Positions 8,593 through 11,394 of a stretch of 11,394 nt of DNA are shown here, piece after piece. The stretch covers positions 1 through 11,394 of the forward strand of contig CAAFYY010000097.1 in assembly GCA_900767385.1 (NCBI GenBank), written 5' to 3'. The translations under genes and the position numbers were made by a program. Below the pieces are notes generated by a model. It was given only the letters and a program-made list of their open reading frames with translations, did no database searches and was not told the DNA's origin. This DNA is from Bacteroidales bacterium. GTDB taxonomy: Bacteria; Bacteroidota; Bacteroidia; Bacteroidales; Paludibacteraceae. How positions within the stretch are numbered: position 1 is the stretch's first letter; every line of letters starts with the position of its first letter.

Positions 8593-8605
8593 ACAACAAC
8601 ACACT

Positions 8606-9193
8606 ATGAGATATCCATACTTTCTATTAGCCGTTCTGTTTCTGCTGACCACCGCATGCAAACATCAGCCTGCCAACGGCTCGGAAACAGCCAACGACTC
8701 CACCGCCACCGCAGAAGAGTGGGTGGAAAACGAAAACCACGACTACATCGTCAACATCGGCGACATGGCTCCCGACTTCACCCTCGTTGACATGGAAGGC
8801 AATGAAGTAACACTCTCCTCACTCCGTGGCAAAATCGTCATGCTTCAATTCACAGCCAGTTGGTGTGGTGTTTGCCGCAAAGAGATGCCACAGATTGAAC
8901 AGCAGATTTGGCAACAACACAAAGACAACCCCAACTTCGCACTCTTCGGTGTGGACCGCGAAGACGACTTCGAAACCACCACACGCTTCATCCAAAAGAC
9001 AGGCATCACCTATCCGATGCTTCGCGACACCGTGGCTGCCGCCTTCGACCTCTATGCCATCCACGACTCAGGCATCACACGCAACGTAGTGATTGACAAA
9101 GAGGGAAAAATCGTGATGATGACCCGCCTCTACGACGAAGAAGAGTTTGCCCGTCTCTGTGAAACACTCAACACACTCCTTACAAAAGAATAG
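8606..9193 (+). CDS. TlpA-like thioredoxin-fold lipoprotein
   Basis: The 195-residue product begins with a hydrophobic signal and a lipoprotein box LTTAC, with Cys18 as the likely lipidated residue. A Ser/Thr/Glu-rich linker leads to a thioredoxin/AhpC-TSA domain: GDMAPDFTLVDMEG, then the redox motif WCGVC (C87, C90). The position normally filled by the cis-proline (GIP-T in TlpA) reads GITRN with T158, a variant I recall in Bacteroidetes relatives. A thiol-disulfide reductase role in the periplasm, such as cytochrome c maturation or oxidative stress, is plausible, but the partner is unknown. I chose the ATG at 8606, 13 bp after recF; an in-frame ATG at 8531 lies inside recF and would bury the signal peptide. 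No clear terminator follows. Confidence 0.88.
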   Translation: MRYPYFLLAVLFLLTTACKHQPANGSETANDSTATAEEWVENENHDYIVNIGDMAPDFTLVDMEGNEVTLSSLRGKIVMLQFTASWCGVCRKEMPQIEQQIWQQHKDNPNFALFGVDREDDFETTTRFIQKTGITYPMLRDTVAAAFDLYAIHDSGITRNVVIDKEGKIVMMTRLYDEEEFARLCETLNTLLTKE

Positions 9194-9221
9194 CAGCGAC
9201 GCAGATATTCATTTTTTTTAT

Positions 9222-9230
9222 TATCTTTGC
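9222..9230 (+). promoter_or_regulatory. Bacteroidetes-type -7 promoter box upstream of the thioesterase gene
   Basis: TATCTTTGC fits TAnnTTTGC and lies 21 bp before the ATG at 9252, in the only real gap (58 bp) after the recF-tlpA run. A T-run sits just upstream, and no convincing -33 TTTG was seen. The thioesterase may therefore be transcribed separately from the upstream operon. Confidence 0.55.
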
Positions 9231-9251
9231 AACATCAAAAGTAATTAGACA

Positions 9252-9677
9252 ATGGAAGAATTGCAATTCAAACATAGCGTGCCCATCCAACTGCGATTCA
9301 ACGACACCGACAGCCTCGGACACGTCAACAACTCCGTATATTTCTCATTCTACGACCTCGGCAAAACATCCTATTTCTCTGCCTTGAAAGGAGAAATCGT
9401 CACACCACAGCGTGTTGACGTCGTAGTAGCCCATGCCGAAGTCGATTTCCTCAAACCCGTCTTCCTCGACAGCAACGTAGAGGTGCAGACCACCGTCAGC
9501 CACATCGGCAACAAGAGCTTCACCCTCGTTCAACGCATCATCGACGTGAAACACAACGATGTGAAATGCGTCTGCAAGACCATCATGGTAGGCTTCGACT
9601 ACAAGAACAACGTCACCATCCCCATCTCCGACGATTGGCGACAGATGATCGAGAAATTCGAAGGACGCAAATACTAA
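9252..9677 (+). CDS. Acyl-CoA thioesterase, hotdog fold (4HBT family)
   Basis: The 141-residue cytoplasmic protein is a single hotdog domain. The N-terminal motif RFNDTDSLGHVNNSVYF (residues 15-31) places D20 as the likely catalytic acid, with H24 and N26/N27 as in YbgC/FadM-type thioesterases. The rest (VVAHAEVDFLKPVFLDSNV, then SFTLVQRI) follows the family strand pattern. Such enzymes hydrolyse acyl-CoA thioesters, releasing free acid and CoA; chain length and physiological substrate cannot be told from sequence. No signal peptide is present and length is normal. It has its own -7 box upstream and is followed after 46 bp by the aquaporin gene, so the two may share a transcript. Confidence 0.9.
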   Translation: MEELQFKHSVPIQLRFNDTDSLGHVNNSVYFSFYDLGKTSYFSALKGEIVTPQRVDVVVAHAEVDFLKPVFLDSNVEVQTTVSHIGNKSFTLVQRIIDVKHNDVKCVCKTIMVGFDYKNNVTIPISDDWRQMIEKFEGRKY

Positions 9678-9723
9678 CCTCAGCAAAACCTTTTAGTTTA
9701 CTAACCCTTAATAATCAATCACA

Positions 9724-10425
9724 ATGAAACTTACAAACAAAATGTTTGCAGAATGTCTCGGCACATTCTGGCTCGTTTTAGGCGGTTGCGGAACAGCGTT
9801 GTTCGGTCACGTTGGTTTCCTCGGCGTATCACTGGCATTCGGTCTCACCGTAGTGACAATGGCTTATGGCATCGGTCACATCTCAGGTGCTCACCTCAAC
9901 CCAGCAGTATCATTCGGTTGCTTCGTTAACGGCCGCATGACAGTAACAGAAATGTTGGCTTACTGGGCAGCACAAATCGTTGGTGCCATCATCGCAGCCG
10001 GCGTATTGTTTGCTATTGTAAAGACAGCAGGTATGGAAGTAGGCACATTCGCTGCCAACGGTTTCGGCGACTTCTTCGGCGAGGCAGACATGGCTGCAGG
10101 CTATCTCCACACCAACGCATGCGGTGCCTTCATCGTTGAGGCAGTACTCACCTTCGTATTCCTCTTGGTTATCCTCGGCTCAACCGACGAGCGTGCCAAC
10201 ACCAAATTCGCAGGTCTCGCCATCGGTCTCTGCCTCACACTCATCCACCTCATCAGCATTCCTTTGACCAACACCAGCGTCAACCCAGCCCGCTCAATCT
10301 CACAAGCCATCTTCTCTGAGAACGCATTGGCTTTGCCACAACTCTGGTTGTTCATCGTTGCTCCACTCGTTGGTGCAGGTCTCGCTGGCTTGGTTTACAA
10401 ACTCCTCTCTTGCGAGAAGAAATAA
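9724..10425 (+). CDS. aqpZ: Aquaporin Z-type water channel
   Basis: This 233-residue inner-membrane protein belongs to the MIP family, with six membrane-spanning segments and two half-helices bearing NPA motifs: GAHLNPAV (N59-A61) and SVNPARS (N187-A189). By spacing to E. coli AqpZ, the aromatic/arginine filter is F39, H175, T184 and R190, the water-selective set, rather than the glycerol-facilitator set with Gly/Trp. Water conduction and osmotic balance are therefore the likely role. Length is standard. It begins 46 bp after the thioesterase stop with no strong promoter visible there, and a strong terminator follows. Confidence 0.95.
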   Translation: MKLTNKMFAECLGTFWLVLGGCGTALFGHVGFLGVSLAFGLTVVTMAYGIGHISGAHLNPAVSFGCFVNGRMTVTEMLAYWAAQIVGAIIAAGVLFAIVKTAGMEVGTFAANGFGDFFGEADMAAGYLHTNACGAFIVEAVLTFVFLLVILGSTDERANTKFAGLAIGLCLTLIHLISIPLTNTSVNPARSISQAIFSENALALPQLWLFIVAPLVGAGLAGLVYKLLSCEKK

Positions 10426-10476
10426 TCCCGTCACATCCTGAGGAACGAATCATTTGATTCCCCACCTCGCTACATA

Positions 10477-10509
10477 GCCCGACAGCATGAAACTGTCGGG
10501 CTTTTTTTT
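10477..10509 (+). terminator. Rho-independent terminator after aquaporin
   Basis: GCCCGACAG at 10477-10485 pairs perfectly with CTGTCGGGC at 10493-10501, around a seven-base loop (CATGAAA). Eight T follow at 10502-10509. It separates the core genes from the AT-rich islet to the right. Confidence 0.95.
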
Positions 10510-10583
10510 CCCCCACAAAGCATTCTCAAGAATCGTTCACTAAACCATGGTTATTTGAACATAGTCAAATCAATACTTTGTAG

Positions 10584-10592
10584 TACCTTTGC
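10584..10592 (+). promoter_or_regulatory. Bacteroidetes-type -7 box upstream of the exported orphan gene
   Basis: TACCTTTGC matches TAnnTTTGC. A TTTG at 10554-10557 could be a -33 element, but its 26-bp spacing is longer than usual. The box lies 22 bp before the ATG at 10615, which argues for that start over an in-frame ATG at 10555 upstream of the box. Confidence 0.5.
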
Positions 10593-10614
10593 TAAAAAAA
10601 TAAATCTACTCGTT

Positions 10615-11106
10615 ATGAAAATAAACTTAAAGAGAATCATTCTCATATTATTTTTAACGGTATTATGCTCAAAGGCATATGCTTGGGAATGTAGCATGTT
10701 TAAAATTTTAGATATGAATTATATACCTACAATTGATACTATAAAAGGTGGTATTAAACTTAGTTCTGATATTAAAGAATACCACAAAATAATTCATAAA
10801 TACACATTGCTAAAGTTTGAACCTTTTCTAAGGACACCATTCCCTACTGATACAGAATTGGGCGTTTATTTTAACAATATGTTCTATGTACAATTCAAAT
10901 CAAAAAAAGACCAACAAAATTTTTACTTAGAAATCAACAAAAATTTTGGCGATAAATTTTCTGAATGGGGACATGGCGAACCAATGGTTGAATGTTCTTC
11001 GAATTACGTTCCTAACGATCCTATTTATAATGATGGCAAACAAGAAGAGACATCGTCAACACAGACGATGTCTCTCTTTTTTATGTTTTCAGAAAATATT
11101 TCGTAA
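10615..11106 (+). CDS. Exported protein of unknown function
   Basis: The 163-residue product begins with a signal peptide (MKINLKRIILILFLTVLCSKAYA, cleavage probable after A23). The mature part has Cys26 and a second Cys in VECSSN, many Lys, Asn, Phe and Tyr residues, and strand-like stretches such as NNMFYVQFKS and NFYLEINKNFG. I recognise no family. Base composition is much more AT-rich than its neighbours (22-27% G+C in the two lines counted), suggesting recent acquisition. The last ~20 codons run through the arms and tail of a strong terminator, so the C-terminus (after about GKQEE) is encoded by hairpin DNA; the original stop may have been lost by rearrangement with the adjacent repeats. 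The start is set at 10615 from the -7 box and signal peptide. It seems monocistronic. Confidence 0.6.
   Translation: MKINLKRIILILFLTVLCSKAYAWECSMFKILDMNYIPTIDTIKGGIKLSSDIKEYHKIIHKYTLLKFEPFLRTPFPTDTELGVYFNNMFYVQFKSKKDQQNFYLEINKNFGDKFSEWGHGEPMVECSSNYVPNDPIYNDGKQEETSSTQTMSLFFMFSENIS
11046..11082 (+). terminator. Strong hairpin terminator overlapping the 3' end of the exported gene
   Basis: AGAGACATCGTC at 11046-11057 and GACGATGTCTCT at 11064-11075 form a perfect 12-bp stem with loop AACACA, followed by C and six T. The T tail is only on the + side, so it serves rightward transcription. It lies entirely within the reading frame that ends at 11106. Confidence 0.85.
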
Positions 11107-11108
11107 CC

Positions 11109-11394
11109 GTGCAAGGCTTGCACGATGATTCGCAAAAATTGTCGGAGACCATGCAAGGCCTGCACGATGGTTCGCAAAAATTGTCGGAGACCATGCAAGG
11201 CTTGCACGATGATTCGCAAAAATTGTCGGAGACCATGCAAGACCTGCATGATGGTTCGCAAAAATTGTCGGAGACCATGCAAAGCTTGCACGATGATTCG
11301 CAAAAATTGTCGAAGACCATGCAAGACCTGCATGATGGTTCGCAAAAATTGTCGGAGACCATGCAAGGCCTGCACGATGATTCGCAAAAATTGT
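11109..11394 (+). CDS. Possible repeat protein with 14-residue coiled-coil repeats (partial, uncertain)
   Basis: On the + strand, from a GTG at 11109 or the first ATG at 11151, the array reads as 14-residue repeats of the form MQGLHDDSQKLSET, open to the right edge. Hydrophobic M1, L4 and L11 with S8 fall on heptad a/d positions, so a coiled coil is conceivable. Two of the variable sites (Leu and His codons) are synonymous, and residue 7 alternates Asp/Gly strictly. Against it: no promoter or start context was found between the terminator and the array, and five of six frames of the unit are stop-free, so openness alone proves nothing. A leftward gene entering from beyond the edge is an alternative, as is non-coding minisatellite DNA. 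Confidence 0.25.
   Translation, partial: MQGLHDDSQKLSETMQGLHDGSQKLSETMQGLHDDSQKLSETMQDLHDGSQKLSETMQSLHDDSQKLSKTMQDLHDGSQKLSETMQGLHDDSQKL
11111..11394. repeat. 42-bp tandem repeat array (six full units plus a partial seventh, open at right edge)
   Basis: Units begin at 11111, 11153, 11195, 11237, 11279, 11321 and 11363 (partial, 32 bases); there are no spacers. Only six positions vary: GGC/GAC/AGC near the start (two positions), TTG/CTG, CAC/CAT, GAT/GGT and GAG/AAG. Odd units carry TTG...GATGATT and even units CTG...GATGGTT, giving an 84-bp higher-order repeat; the seventh unit mixes both types. Each unit contains an imperfect palindrome around TGCAAG/CTTGCA, perfect over 15 bases only in unit 1. 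It is not CRISPR, because spacers are absent. Confidence 0.95.

Noticed and set aside
8531..8605. Longer N-terminus for the TlpA-like gene, starting inside recF
   Set aside because: It would bury the signal peptide and lipobox behind 25 polar residues.
9194..9221. Terminator between the TlpA-like gene and the thioesterase
   Set aside because: There is a T-run but no stem-forming sequence before it.
10555..10614. Longer N-terminus for the exported orphan gene
   Set aside because: The -7 box at 10584-10592 lies inside it, and the signal peptide begins at 10615.
11025..11387. Minus-strand proteins across the repeat array (Cys-rich MVSDNFCESSCKPC-type and RQFLRII-type readings)
   Set aside because: A 42-bp unit keeps every stop-free frame open, and five of six frames are stop-free, so length alone is not evidence. 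The leftward readings end in unrelated sequence across the terminator and have no start outside the repeats.
11111..11394. CRISPR array
   Set aside because: Units abut directly at 42 bp with no variable spacers, and no cas genes are present.

Overview
The window looks like a chromosomal piece of a Bacteroidales genome, most likely Prevotellaceae. Evidence: Bacteroidetes-type -7 boxes (TAnnTTTGC) and no clear Shine-Dalgarno sequences; an archaeal/Bacteroidetes-style methionyl-tRNA synthetase with a KISTS loop; and families largely confined to this phylum (DUF4254, DUF4954, a stand-alone M6-protease-type N-terminal domain). No rRNA, tRNA, insertion sequence or CRISPR array was seen. All supported genes lie on the + strand.

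Layout. (1) 1-559 is an AT-rich stretch with no convincing intact gene; a -7 box at 496-504 probably drives metG. (2) 560-3870 is a likely transcription unit: metG, a small ribbon-helix-helix-like protein, a secreted stand-alone M6-type propeptide domain and a small outer-membrane beta-barrel protein, closed by a rho-independent terminator at 3835-3870. (3) 3892-9193 is a compact run, with gaps of 6, 4, -4 and 13 bp: DUF4254, a family 9 glycosyltransferase, DUF4954 (parallel beta-helix-like), recF and a TlpA-like thioredoxin lipoprotein. It mixes envelope-glycan and DNA-repair genes. (4) 9222-10509 holds a hotdog-fold acyl-CoA thioesterase with its own -7 box and an aquaporin Z-type water channel, ended by a perfect 9-bp hairpin terminator. 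(5) 10584-11106 is an AT-rich islet (roughly 25-30% G+C in the lines counted) with one unrecognised exported protein, whose 3' end overlaps a strong terminator. (6) 11109-11394 is an array of 42-bp tandem repeats, six complete copies and part of a seventh, running off the right edge.

Most of the window is core housekeeping and envelope biology. The unusual parts are the 42-bp repeat array with its 84-bp alternation, the orphan exported gene with a terminator inside its reading frame, and the M6-type propeptide domain without a protease. I did not find a clear new multi-gene defence or mobile system.
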